A DNA stretch of 64,000 nucleotides from Elusimicrobiota bacterium (GTDB lineage Bacteria > Elusimicrobiota > Elusimicrobia > UBA1565 > JACRDR01). The notes under the pieces were generated by a model, which was not told the origin of the DNA, did not search any database, and worked only from the letters and a program-made list of their open reading frames with translations. The position numbers and the translations under genes are program-made. Position 1 is the first letter of the stretch. Every line of letters starts with the position of its first letter. The stretch is taken from assembly GCA_016194745.1 (NCBI GenBank), contig JACQBA010000008.1:1-64000 (forward strand), given 5' to 3'. Below are positions 1 through 7,132 of this stretch, piece after piece.

Positions 1-61
1 CTGTGCCCGTCGGCTTTACCGCCTCTCGACAAATTGCTAAACTACCTCCGAAACACCATAT

Positions 62-136
62 TCCGGGGTAGCTCAATGGTGGAGCTGGCCGCTGTTAACG
101 GCAAGGTTACAGGTTCGAGTCCTGTCCCCGGAGCCA
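62..136 (+). tRNA. tRNA-Asn (anticodon GTT)
   Basis: A complete cloverleaf can be folded by eye. The acceptor stem TCCGGGG (62-68) pairs with CCCCGGA (126-132), followed by discriminator G and an encoded CCA (134-136). The D stem is GCTC/GAGC, the anticodon loop is CTGTTAA with anticodon GTT at 94-96, and the T arm contains GGTTCGAGTCC. The first pair of the anticodon stem (G87/A103) looks mismatched, the other four pair. It supplies asparaginyl-tRNA for AAC/AAU codons. Its 3' end appears to be copied near 3051, suggesting use as an integration site. Confidence 0.96.
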
Positions 137-214
137 CTTTGCATCTGAGGGAGCGGATTCGAAAAGAACCGTTCCCTCTTGCATTTCTTGATTCTTTACC
201 CGCTAGGTACTTCT
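130..214. repeat. Left boundary repeats of possible tRNA-Asn island
   Basis: Two short sequences in this stretch recur in the same orientation about 2.9 kb away. GGAGCCACTTTG (130-141, the tRNA 3' end and next bases) matches GGAGCCAATTTG at 3051-3062 at 11 of 12 positions. The 20-mer at 195-214, beginning TTTACCCGCTAGG, matches 3028-3047 at 19 of 20. The order of the two repeats is reversed at the other end, so they are not one simple duplicated block. No integrase gene is visible in between. The att-site reading is an inference. Confidence 0.45.
147..190 (+). terminator. Probable terminator of tRNA-Asn
   Basis: GAGGGAGCGG (147-156) pairs with CCGTTCCCTC (169-178), a 10-bp stem with one G-U pair and a 12-nt loop, followed by the T-rich TTGCATTTCTT. 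It starts 10 nt after the CCA end of the tRNA, the expected place for an intrinsic terminator. Confidence 0.6.
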
Positions 215-242
215 CAGACCCGAGAAGGAACTAGCGGGTAAA
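195..242. other. Hairpin with 12-bp perfect arms
   Basis: TTTACCCGCTAG (195-206) is the exact reverse complement of 231-242, and inside it TTCTC (211-215) can pair with GAGAA (222-226). The left arm is part of the 20-mer that recurs at 3028-3047. It could be a terminator for the leftward genes ending at 257, or a recombination-related structure. The sequence alone does not decide. Confidence 0.5.
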
Positions 243-256
243 TTCCAGAGGAGCTT

Positions 257-556
257 CTATTTCCGGCGAGAAAGACGAAAGCTGTCGATTGAGAGGAAGT
301 TTCGGCTCCCATACTCGGTTACCCGCCCTCTGACCCAGATGTCATGACTTTCAGCACAGCGTCCGATGGACTTCTCTAGTTTCGCGAGATTTTTGTTTGG
401 AAGAAGGCTGAGCACCTGCCGTGTTTGCGGACCGATGTCTCTGAAGATAGCCACGTGACAAGGTCTCCCGAGCTTGAAGCGGCACCATCCACAGGCCGTC
501 TTGCCCGCCACCGATAATTTGGAGCCTTCCGTGATCAGTTGTATATCGATCTTCAT
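257..556 (-). CDS. Small hypothetical protein, possible OB-like fold
   Basis: A 99-residue protein whose ATG overlaps the stop codon of the upstream VOC gene by 4 nt (ATGA), so it is probably translationally coupled to it. It has no signal peptide or membrane segment. The C-terminal part (VRGRVTEYGSRNFLSIDSF) has the alternating pattern of small OB-fold strands, and a CGWC pair (C22, C25) could bind metal. I do not recognise a family. The gene lies inside the possible tRNA-Asn island. Confidence 0.6.
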   Translation of the reverse strand: MKIDIQLITEGSKLSVAGKTACGWCRFKLGRPCHVAIFRDIGPQTRQVLSLLPNKNLAKLEKSIGRCAESHDIWVRGRVTEYGSRNFLSIDSFRLSRRK

Positions 557-1479
557 GAAGGCGTTCCTGAGGCCGCGGCTTCCCTACGAATTGCCACGTT
601 TGGCACCGGCTTTCGAACCGGCTCACCAAGTTCGATGAGGATGCCTTGAGCGCCCCTCGGGTGGACAAACCACGTTGTCTGATGCGGCTCGGGAATCGGC
701 TCCTCAGGCGTCAAGCGAAAGCCAGCCTCGCGGATTGAAGCGCCGATGGAGCGCAAGTCTGCGACCTCGAACATGATGTGGTGGAGGCCTGGGCCGTGCT
801 TGGCGATATAACGGGCGAATGGGCCGTCTCCGGACGGAGCTTTGATGCTGATGCTCGGTGCCGTTCTTACTCCGGCGTGGTTGCAGCCGAACACCGGCGT
901 ATCCTCGGAAGCCGCGGTGACCTCGGAACCGAGAAGCGCGAAAAACGAGCGAGCTCCTTCCATGTCCCGAACCGCCCAACTGAGGTGGTCGAGTTTCGGC
1001 TCGCCGGGTCGCGATCGGCGGGGGCCGGTTCGATCCCAGCTCTCCGCCAATTCAATCAATGCTCCATGCGCCTGGTCAGGATCGATAAAGGCTTGTCGCC
1101 GGCGCGGAAGTTCCTTGGTCCCACCGAGGAAGCGCACGCCTCGCCTTTTGAGCGAATCGACGGCTGACGGTAGATCCTCGACATCGAACATGACGTGATG
1201 AAGTCCCGGCCTGCCCCGGCGCTTGATCCATCGCGCCATCGGGCTATCACCGCCGCAAGGACGCCATAGATATAAGGACGCCGGTCCGCACTCTACTTCA
1301 ACTATCTCTGCATCCAATTCGCGGACATACTCAGGCAGCGAAATACTAATTCCAAGAACGGAGAACAGCTTCTTCATTGAGATGAAATCTTCTACTGCGG
1401 CACCTACATGGTGAAACAGGAGCCCCGGGGCCGGCGGAGCATTCGACGGATACGGTTCTGAGCGTTGTGAATCAGTCAT
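553..1479 (-). CDS. Tandem VOC (glyoxalase/epimerase-like) protein
   Basis: This 308-residue protein has two vicinal-oxygen-chelate units, about residues 20-145 and 160-287. Each keeps the metal-ligand pattern of methylmalonyl-CoA epimerase and glyoxalase-type enzymes: HHVG (H24), HHVMFDV (H95) and LIEL (E143) in the first, LDHL (H165), LHHIMFEV (H234) and LIEL (E283) in the second. The fold normally binds one divalent metal and acts on dicarbonyl, epimerase or dioxygenase substrates. The spacing resembles 4-hydroxyphenylpyruvate dioxygenase-like and epimerase-like proteins, but the substrate cannot be told. It heads a two-gene unit with the 99-residue protein downstream. The 270 nt upstream hold no convincing gene. 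Confidence 0.85.
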   Translation of the reverse strand: MTDSQRSEPYPSNAPPAPGLLFHHVGAAVEDFISMKKLFSVLGISISLPEYVRELDAEIVEVECGPASLYLWRPCGGDSPMARWIKRRGRPGLHHVMFDVEDLPSAVDSLKRRGVRFLGGTKELPRRRQAFIDPDQAHGALIELAESWDRTGPRRSRPGEPKLDHLSWAVRDMEGARSFFALLGSEVTAASEDTPVFGCNHAGVRTAPSISIKAPSGDGPFARYIAKHGPGLHHIMFEVADLRSIGASIREAGFRLTPEEPIPEPHQTTWFVHPRGAQGILIELGEPVRKPVPNVAIRREAAASGTPS

Positions 1480-1751
1480 GGTGCGCCAGCTTCCAGCCGC
1501 AAGCTAGGTGACATGCGGATTCTCTCACTTTCGAATTCACGGCGCAACGCAGAATTTGGCGCGTTGGTCTCTAGAGAGAAAGACCAGGTAGAATAGCTCG
1601 TTACGAAAATAGGCCTGCCGTTCCGGTTGGGTAAGAGAGGTGAGAAATGCCTGGGCTCCACTCCGGAGATGGCCAATCCAGCCTAACAGTAATATTCACG
1701 GGGCACTGCGCTGGTGAAGTTCAAGATAGCATACAGAGCTCTAGACTGGAT

Positions 1752-2045
1752 TTAGACAAACTGCACTTTGAGCTTCTTGTGGAAAACTTCGGCGATTCTC
1801 TCCAAAACCTTGAAGGAATATCCGGCGTAATTCAATGATTCCAACCGGGCGATAGCCTGCTGCGAAGTGCGTAGCTTTCGGGCCAATTGAGCCTGAGTCA
1901 AATGATGTTGTTCCCTGAGGCGAATCAATTGGCAGGCAATCTCGACCGCAGGGTCTTCCTCGGCTTCCGCCAAGGCCTTTTTCACTTCGGGGTCCTTTAG
2001 CGCCTTCTTGCGCCATTGTCGATAATCAACAAGTTTCTGTTTCAT
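1752..2045 (-). CDS. higA: HigA-like antitoxin, XRE-family HTH
   Basis: A 97-residue protein with an N-terminal helical stretch and a Cro/C1-type helix-turn-helix at about residues 38-92 (LIRLREQHHLTQAQLARKL, then SQQAIARLES). It starts in a 4-nt ATGA overlap with the toxin gene, the toxin-first order typical of higBA. The family neutralises the toxin and represses the operon; the palindrome inside the operon promoter at 2429-2444 is the likely binding site. The symbol is by family resemblance. Confidence 0.85.
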   Translation of the reverse strand: MKQKLVDYRQWRKKALKDPEVKKALAEAEEDPAVEIACQLIRLREQHHLTQAQLARKLRTSQQAIARLESLNYAGYSFKVLERIAEVFHKKLKVQFV

Positions 2046-2404
2046 AGCGTGACCTCTCCTCGTCGAAGCCTGCTTTCAAAATCGATCTTGCAGCGTACAG
2101 CACGATCTATTTCTCCCGGAGGAACTTTATCCTCGTTCTTAAGTATGCCATGAGTGATCACGATATGCTTGCCTACGATGAAGAAATATAAGGCCCGATA
2201 TTGATTGCTTCCAAGCCGTACGCGAAGCTCACGGATGCCATCCCTAAGGACATCGGCATAGGGCCTCTTAAGGTTCGGCCCCTGCGAAGCAAGGAGGTCA
2301 AGAAACTTCATGAACTTGGCCTTAACCTTAGGCTGCGCCCCATCCAGGAAAGTCTCGAATGGACAATCCCCCTGCGCCGTCGAGTAGAACTTGATGGTGT
2401 ACAG
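2042..2404 (-). CDS. higB: HigB/Gp49-like RelE-superfamily toxin, probable CTG start
   Basis: The first ATG lies at 2311 and would give only 89 residues, cutting off the first strand of the fold. In frame upstream the reading continues to a CTG at 2402-2404, preceded at 6 nt by a perfect AAGGAGG (2411-2417). That adds 31 residues beginning LYTIKFYSTAQGDCPFETFL, the usual N-terminus of Gp49/HigB toxins, and gives about 120 residues, the normal family length. The promoter at 2424-2453 lies too close for any other start. These toxins are ribosome-dependent mRNA interferases. The CTG start is unusual but well supported here. Confidence 0.82.
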   Translation of the reverse strand: MYTIKFYSTAQGDCPFETFLDGAQPKVKAKFMKFLDLLASQGPNLKRPYADVLRDGIRELRVRLGSNQYRALYFFIVGKHIVITHGILKNEDKVPPGEIDRAVRCKIDFESRLRRGEVTL

Positions 2405-2423
2405 AGGTGACCTCCTTACCCTA

Positions 2424-2453
2424 AATATACATCAACTTTGATGTTTTCGTCAA
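2424..2453 (-). promoter_or_regulatory. higBA promoter with operator palindrome
   Basis: On the minus strand, -35 TTGACG (2448-2453) and -10 TATATT (2424-2429) are 18 bp apart. The inverted repeat ACATCAA-AG-TTGATGT (2429-2444) fills the spacer, where a bound repressor would block polymerase. The Shine-Dalgarno AAGGAGG lies just downstream, so the leader is very short. This is classic toxin-antitoxin autoregulation architecture. Confidence 0.75.
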
Positions 2454-2548
2454 GGGCCCGCCGGCAAGTCCAAATATGGACTCCACGATGAGCAGCCGCG
2501 CCAACAGCCACCAATTCCAAACCCTCTTGTCTTCAGCCTGGCCCGCAG

Positions 2549-2995
2549 TCATAGAAACTGGTCGCACTCTCCATTCAGATTGAAGGCCTTTTTCAGCCTC
2601 TCTACTATTACGTATTGGGGTCTCGAATGGTTCCGTTCATTGCGGCAGATGCTAACCTTCGACACACCAAGAATCCTCGCCAATTCGACCTGCCGGAGCC
2701 CCTTCTTCACCCTGAAATTGCGAAGCCAGGAGCCGAAGTCGGAAATCGGCACCAGTTGGTCGGCGGCATCCAGGCCATCCGGGTAGGCCTCCCGTAGATC
2801 CCGTCCGAAGTAGGCTAGGAGTTTGCCAACGGCCGCGACATTCACCGCCCGGCTGTCGCGCTCAAGCCGGGAGATGGTACCATGGCTAATTCCGGTACGC
2901 CGTTCGAGGTCCGGGATGGTCAGGCCCTGGCGCTTCCAAAGGAAGCGAATCCGGGCCCCGATGGGTGTCTTTTGGAGATCGGGGACGACAACCAA
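2549..2995 (-). CDS. Regulator with two XRE-type HTH domains
   Basis: The 148-residue protein contains two helix-turn-helix units in tandem: residues about 12-55 (IGARIRFLWKRQGLTIPDLE, then ISHGTISRLERDS) and about 85-140 (WLRNFRVKKGLRQVELARIL, then VSKVSICRNERN). No effector or peptidase domain is present. The start is a TTG at 2993-2995 with no clear ribosome-binding site; no in-frame ATG is available upstream. It lies next to the toxin-antitoxin pair, inside the possible island, and may regulate it. Confidence 0.75.
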   Translation of the reverse strand: MVVVPDLQKTPIGARIRFLWKRQGLTIPDLERRTGISHGTISRLERDSRAVNVAAVGKLLAYFGRDLREAYPDGLDAADQLVPISDFGSWLRNFRVKKGLRQVELARILGVSKVSICRNERNHSRPQYVIVERLKKAFNLNGECDQFL

Positions 2996-3027
2996 GCGAT
3001 TTCTGATTGTTTTTCGACGGATAATTT

Positions 3028-3062
3028 TTTACCCTCTAGGTACTTCTGGGGGAGCCAATTTG
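3028..3062. repeat. Right boundary repeats of possible tRNA-Asn island
   Basis: Bases 3028-3047 repeat 195-214 with one mismatch, and 3051-3062 (GGAGCCAATTTG) repeats the tRNA-Asn 3' end region 130-141 with one mismatch, both in direct orientation. The accessory genes between (VOC, toxin-antitoxin, double-HTH regulator) would be the cargo. Confidence 0.45.
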
Positions 3063-3077
3063 TTGAGGATAAACAAG

Positions 3078-3107
3078 AAGGCGTTTCTTTTCCAAGAGAA
3101 ACGCCTT
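3078..3107 (-). terminator. Terminator of the ABC/efflux operon
   Basis: AAGGCGTTTCT (3078-3088) is the exact reverse complement of AGAAACGCCTT (3097-3107), an 11-bp stem with an 8-nt loop. On the minus strand it is followed by CTTGTTTATCC; on the plus strand by TTCGTTTTT, so it may work both ways. It lies 35 nt beyond the stop codon of the ABC ATPase gene. Confidence 0.75.
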
Positions 3108-3141
3108 TTCGTTTTTAAGGGAGTTCGTGTTTCTTAATTGT

Positions 3142-3879
3142 TCATAATGATCCTCCCCTATCATGGGGAGCAACAGACCGGTCAGTCCGTCCGTTCGCCG
3201 ACGCTCCTACCGACGTATCGGCTTCGCCCAGGCGACCGTCCGCCAATCGAATCTGCCGGTCTGCTGCCGCTGCAAAACCGGAATCGTGGGTGACCATCAA
3301 TACGGTCGTGCCGTCCCGCTGGTTGATCCGCCGCAGGATGCCGACCACGAGTTCTCCGTTGGCGGTGTCCAGCGAGCCTGTCGGTTCGTCGGCGAACAGA
3401 TATTTGGGCCGCATGATGAGCGAACGGGCGATCGCCAGGCGCTGCAACTCGCCTCCGGAGAGTTCCCGCGGCAGGCGGTCGCTCTTGCCGGCGAGGCCGA
3501 ACTCTTCAAGCAGGTTGAACGCATACGCGCGCCTCGTTTCCTCCTCACCTGCCTTGCGCGCCGGCATGAGAACGTTCTCGATCGCGCTCAACTCGGAAAG
3601 CAAGTAGTGGAATTGGAACACGAATCCGACCTGCCGGTTCCTGAAGAAGCAGAGCTCCTCGGGCGACATGGCGCCCAGATCTTGGCCGTCGATCTCGACT
3701 GCGCCTGAGGAAACCGTGTCAAGGCTGCTGAGTAGATATAGAAGCGTGCTCTTGCCGGAGCCGGATCGGCCCGTGATCGAGAGGAACTCCCGATCGCGGA
3801 CCTCCATGGAAACGCCGGACAGGATATCGCTCGGAGGCTCGCCGAGGCGCTTTCCGATGGACCGCGCGATGATTGCCAT
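3142..3879 (-). CDS. ABC transporter ATP-binding protein (MacB/LolD type)
   Basis: A 245-residue nucleotide-binding subunit with all family motifs: Walker A GRSGSGKS (37-44), Q-loop in VFQFHYLLSEL, signature LSGGE, Walker B YLFADEP and the switch histidine in VTHD. The Q-loop context and the SGGELQRLAIARSL signature fit the LolD/MacB branch, which drives extraction or mechanotransmission rather than classical import. It is the last gene of the leftward operon, 3 nt after the permease gene. With the permease and adaptor it should form a tripartite export or envelope-maintenance machine. Confidence 0.92.
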   Translation of the reverse strand: MAIIARSIGKRLGEPPSDILSGVSMEVRDREFLSITGRSGSGKSTLLYLLSSLDTVSSGAVEIDGQDLGAMSPEELCFFRNRQVGFVFQFHYLLSELSAIENVLMPARKAGEEETRRAYAFNLLEEFGLAGKSDRLPRELSGGELQRLAIARSLIMRPKYLFADEPTGSLDTANGELVVGILRRINQRDGTTVLMVTHDSGFAAAADRQIRLADGRLGEADTSVGASANGRTDRSVAPHDRGGSL

Positions 3880-3882
3880 GAC

Positions 3883-5136
3883 TCACTCCGCCCCAGCACG
3901 GATGATCTCGATGGGCGGCAGCCTGCCCGCGGCTCTCGCCGGAAGTATGCTGGCGATCGACGCCGCCGCGAACGCCAGCGCGGCGGCTTGAAGATATATC
4001 GAGGGATCGCGGGACACGAGGATATGCGCGATGCCGGATTCGATGGGTCCGGCATTGAGACGGATCGTCTCGAGATAGAAGGAGATAACGTAGCCGGCCA
4101 GCAAGCCCAGCGAAGTGCCGGAAAGACCGAGAAGGAGGCCTTGCGATAGGAATAGGACGACGATATCGCGGGTCGAGTAGCCCATGGAGCGAAGGATCGC
4201 TATATCCCGGCGCTTTTGCATGACGGTCATGGCCAGCACGTTGTAGATGCCGAAGGCCGCGACGATCATCACCGCGCCGATGCTGGAGTAGCGCACGGTG
4301 TCCTGGATCTTGAACACGTCGAAGATGTAGGCGTTCCTCTGGTCCCAGCTTTCGACTTTCTCGGGACTCAGCGCCGCCCATGTCGTCGCGACTTGCGCCG
4401 AGAGGGCGTGATCGGCCAGCCGAACGACGATCTCATTCACCTGGTTGGGGGTGCCGTTGACCTTCTGGACATCCGCGAGGGCTCCGTAGGACAGCTCGTC
4501 TAAAAGCCTATTGCCGGTGGTAAACACCGCCGCGACCCTAAATGGGACGACACCTCCCGCGGGTCCCAGCGAAACCCTCACGTCCTGGCCGACATTGACG
4601 CCGAGTTTCCTTCTCAACTCCTCGCCGAGCGCGAGTCGCCCTCCCCCGGCGGCGACGTCCTGGAATCGGCCAGCGGTCACGTAGTCCCCGATCGTCGTGA
4701 CCCGGACCTGCTGCTCGGGATCGCACCCGATAAGCGTGGCGGTCGCCGTCGCCTTTCCCTTGCTGAACAGGACGCCGGCCGTAAGCTGCGGAGAGAAGGC
4801 GACGACGCGCGGGTCGGCTTTGAGCCGCTGGTACCAGGCCTGCGGCTGCTCGATCATCGCGCTGTCCTTGCGCCCCGACGGCGGGACTCGCCAGAAGACT
4901 CGCGCCAAGGGGCCGTAGAACGACGCGTCCAGCGAATGATCGGTAAGGAATTCCTCGCGCGCCGCGATGTGGATGTGTCCGCTTGTGTTGATGAGCTGGT
5001 TGACGAGGTAACCGCGGAAGCCCAGCATGACGCCAGAGATCAGCACGAACGCCGCCGATCCAAAGAAGACTCCGAGCAGCATGAGCAGCGTCTGCCGCCG
5101 GCGCGCCACCAGGTAGCGCACGGCTAGAAAGATCAT
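3883..5136 (-). CDS. ABC permease, FtsX/MacB/LolC-like
   Basis: 417 residues with the MacB-type plan: one N-terminal membrane helix (about 15-38, TLLMLLGVFFGSAAFVLISG), a periplasmic domain of about 230 residues, and three C-terminal helices (about 285-400) with the FtsX-domain sequence IVAAFGIYNVLAMTVMQKRRDIAILRSMG. This family couples ATP hydrolysis to conformational work in the periplasm: lipoprotein release, toxin or drug export. It overlaps the upstream adaptor gene by 4 nt. The adaptor neighbour favours a MacAB-like efflux role over lipoprotein sorting. Confidence 0.9.
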   Translation of the reverse strand: MIFLAVRYLVARRRQTLLMLLGVFFGSAAFVLISGVMLGFRGYLVNQLINTSGHIHIAAREEFLTDHSLDASFYGPLARVFWRVPPSGRKDSAMIEQPQAWYQRLKADPRVVAFSPQLTAGVLFSKGKATATATLIGCDPEQQVRVTTIGDYVTAGRFQDVAAGGGRLALGEELRRKLGVNVGQDVRVSLGPAGGVVPFRVAAVFTTGNRLLDELSYGALADVQKVNGTPNQVNEIVVRLADHALSAQVATTWAALSPEKVESWDQRNAYIFDVFKIQDTVRYSSIGAVMIVAAFGIYNVLAMTVMQKRRDIAILRSMGYSTRDIVVLFLSQGLLLGLSGTSLGLLAGYVISFYLETIRLNAGPIESGIAHILVSRDPSIYLQAAALAFAAASIASILPARAAGRLPPIEIIRAGAE

Positions 5137-6020
5137 GGCGACGCCTTCCGCGGAACGACCAAGCGGTCGCCTTCTCGGACGTCGCCCGAAAGGACTTCGG
5201 CGCGGGCTCCATCGACGACGCCGGTCTTGATCGCCGCGACGAACGGCGCGGCGCTTCCGCGGCGAACGCGCACATTGCCTTCGGCGATCGCCGCGACGGG
5301 GATTGCGATCGCCCGACGGTTCTCCCCGACGCCGATGGCCACGTCGGCCGTCATGCCGGGAAGAATCTGCGGCGGAAGCCCGGGGCTGTCGATGCGGACC
5401 AAGAAGTTCCCCTCGTTCGAATAGGAGGCGGCGACCGTCCCGTCGTACGATTCTCCCCGCATCGTCTCGAAGCTGAGGCGCGCCCGCTGCCCGCGGCGCG
5501 TCCGCATCGCCGCCCGCTGCTCTAGGGAGACCACAACATAACGGTCGGATAGGTCGACGATGCCCAGAATCGGTACCCCGGGGAAAACGTTCTCCCCGGT
5601 CTTGTGGGGAAGGGAAGTAACCGTCCCTGGGAAAGGGGCCCGAATGACGACTCCGCCTAAGCGTAGCAGTCTGGAGCCCTTAAATACGGAGTCTCCTTCC
5701 TGAACATAGATGTCCTCGATCGTATTGGCCACGCCGACTTTGACCTGGTAGCTTCGATTAGCCATGACGGTGCCGATGCCGTAGACGGATTCGACGATTT
5801 GCTCGCGCCGCAACGGCTCTGAGAGATCGCCGCCCGCAAGCCGGTTCCGCCGGGCGAACAGCAGCAGCGTAGCGGCGATGATTATCGCGACGACGGCGGC
5901 AGCGAGAAGAAATGGTCGGCTTTTCCGAGTGGGACGGCCGATCTTTTGGCTCGCGGAGCGGCGAATCAGCGAAGCCCGAACCTCGGCGGGCGCAGGAATC
6001 GTCTTTATTCCTTCCAGCAT
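5133..6020 (-). CDS. Periplasmic adaptor (HlyD/MacA-like)
   Basis: Starting at the ATG at 6018-6020, which has AGGAGG (6025-6030) four nt upstream, the protein has 295 residues. It has a cytoplasmic N-terminus of about 35 residues, one membrane helix (PFLLAAAVVAIIIAATLLLF) and the adaptor fold: a split biotinyl-lipoyl domain (NTIEDIYVQEGDSVFKGSRL, then VIRAPFPGTVTSLPHKTGENV) and beta-barrel segments ending ILPGMTADVAIGVGENRRAI. The hairpin between the lipoyl halves is almost absent, so the protein probably does not reach an outer-membrane channel the way MacA does. It links the MacB-like permease to a periplasmic substrate. Confidence 0.88.
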   Translation of the reverse strand: MLEGIKTIPAPAEVRASLIRRSASQKIGRPTRKSRPFLLAAAVVAIIIAATLLLFARRNRLAGGDLSEPLRREQIVESVYGIGTVMANRSYQVKVGVANTIEDIYVQEGDSVFKGSRLLRLGGVVIRAPFPGTVTSLPHKTGENVFPGVPILGIVDLSDRYVVVSLEQRAAMRTRRGQRARLSFETMRGESYDGTVAASYSNEGNFLVRIDSPGLPPQILPGMTADVAIGVGENRRAIAIPVAAIAEGNVRVRRGSAAPFVAAIKTGVVDGARAEVLSGDVREGDRLVVPRKASP

Positions 6021-6030
6021 AGAACCTCCT

Positions 6031-6921
6031 CTATCGACGACGCGCCGGTGGAGTCTCTGGGACCGACAGATTCGGGAGCTCCGCATGACGCAGCGTCCTT
6101 TCAACGCTCGAACCGGCGAAGGTATTCACCCAGAAACCTCGCCGGTGCGCCGAAAGGACAAGCAGGTCGTATTCGCCTTTGCGCGCAACCTCAATAATCG
6201 CCGACCGTGGATGTCCTTGTCTGATTTCAACCTTTATCGATCGGGCCCTCTTGCTTCCAATAACCGCATCAAGGTGATTGCGCAGCGTCGGCGTGGCGAA
6301 ATCTCCGTGCGGATCGCCTTTGGGGGGCACGTAGAGCACGGACAATTGGGCGCGGAGATCGTCGGCCACCGCCGCCGCATAGGCTAACCCTTGATTCGCG
6401 TAGGGAGTCAGGTTGCAGGGGACCATGATTCTCAAGGGCCTCCGATTAGGGGAGCCTTCCCTCACCGCAAGGACCGGAACCTTGGCGTTGCGCATGACGG
6501 CTTCCGCCACGGAGCCCAATAGAGCTCTGGCGATTCCCGAATACCCATGAGTCCCCATGACGATCATGTCCGCGCTTCCTCTTGCCACAATTCTCGCGAT
6601 CTCTTCCGACGGCCAGCCCGATATCGTCCGCACCTCGGTTCGCGTGCGCGGAAAGCCGGCGACCGCCTTCCGAAGCCTTTTTCGTTCTCGACTTATCTCG
6701 CCCTCATTCGAAGGAATCGGAGCGTACGCGGACATGCCGTATGGACCGATCGCCGTGAGCTGCGTCGGGCGGAGTTCAATGAAGATGACATCGAGCGTGG
6801 AGCCCCACCGCCGCGCCAGGGTCATCGCGACCCGCAAGGCCGAATAGGCGGGCTTGGAATAGTCCATCGGAACGAAGATGCGCTTGGGCGGAAAGCACGG
6901 GCACGGCAGTTTCGAAGGCAT
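6031..6921 (-). CDS. Tandem universal stress protein (UspA)
   Basis: 296 residues with two Usp domains. The first begins KRIFVPMDYSKPAYSAL and ends with the ATP-binding pattern MGTHGYSGIARALLGSVAE then VPVLAVRE. The second begins LRIMVPCNLTPYANQGL and has a less canonical loop, SAHRRGFWVNTFAGSSVE. ATP binding is therefore likely in the first domain and uncertain in the second. The ATG at 6921 is chosen because GAGGAG precedes it by 7 nt. The N-terminus carries a short PCPC motif. Its place inside an efflux operon suggests the whole unit answers envelope or respiratory stress. Confidence 0.9.
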   Translation of the reverse strand: MPSKLPCPCFPPKRIFVPMDYSKPAYSALRVAMTLARRWGSTLDVIFIELRPTQLTAIGPYGMSAYAPIPSNEGEISRERKRLRKAVAGFPRTRTEVRTISGWPSEEIARIVARGSADMIVMGTHGYSGIARALLGSVAEAVMRNAKVPVLAVREGSPNRRPLRIMVPCNLTPYANQGLAYAAAVADDLRAQLSVLYVPPKGDPHGDFATPTLRNHLDAVIGSKRARSIKVEIRQGHPRSAIIEVARKGEYDLLVLSAHRRGFWVNTFAGSSVERTLRHAELPNLSVPETPPARRR

Positions 6922-6932
6922 GGATGGACTCC

Positions 6933-7109
6933 TCAATTCGAAATTAGCGGCTTGAAACCTCGACAGGCCTTCCGTCGAATGTTGGAATCCGATACGGTTT
7001 TCCTATGCCCGCGTCGGATGCAGCGGAATACGATCCGCCCGCTGCCGAGAGCCTTAGGCTCCAGCAACCGGCAGTCGAAGCACTCGTCCGTCCTTCTATC
7101 GCGTTTCAT
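6933..7109 (-). CDS. Small cysteine-rich protein in the stress operon
   Basis: A 58-residue basic protein. The ATG at 7107-7109 has AGAGGA 3 nt upstream (7113-7118 on the plus strand), better than the TTG at 7136. It has four cysteines: CFDC near the N-terminus and two further single cysteines, a plausible zinc or heme site. The family is unknown to me. It sits between the cytochrome and UspA genes with short spacings on both sides, so it is almost certainly co-transcribed. Confidence 0.65.
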   Translation of the reverse strand: MKRDRRTDECFDCRLLEPKALGSGRIVFRCIRRGHRKTVSDSNIRRKACRGFKPLISN

Positions 7110-7132
7110 AGTTCCTCTCACGTTTGAGATGG

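Noticed and set aside
1476..1676. 66-codon minus-strand frame overlapping the start of the VOC gene
   Set aside because: It begins with TTG, has no ribosome-binding site and no protein-like pattern. The 4-nt overlap with the VOC start is probably accidental.
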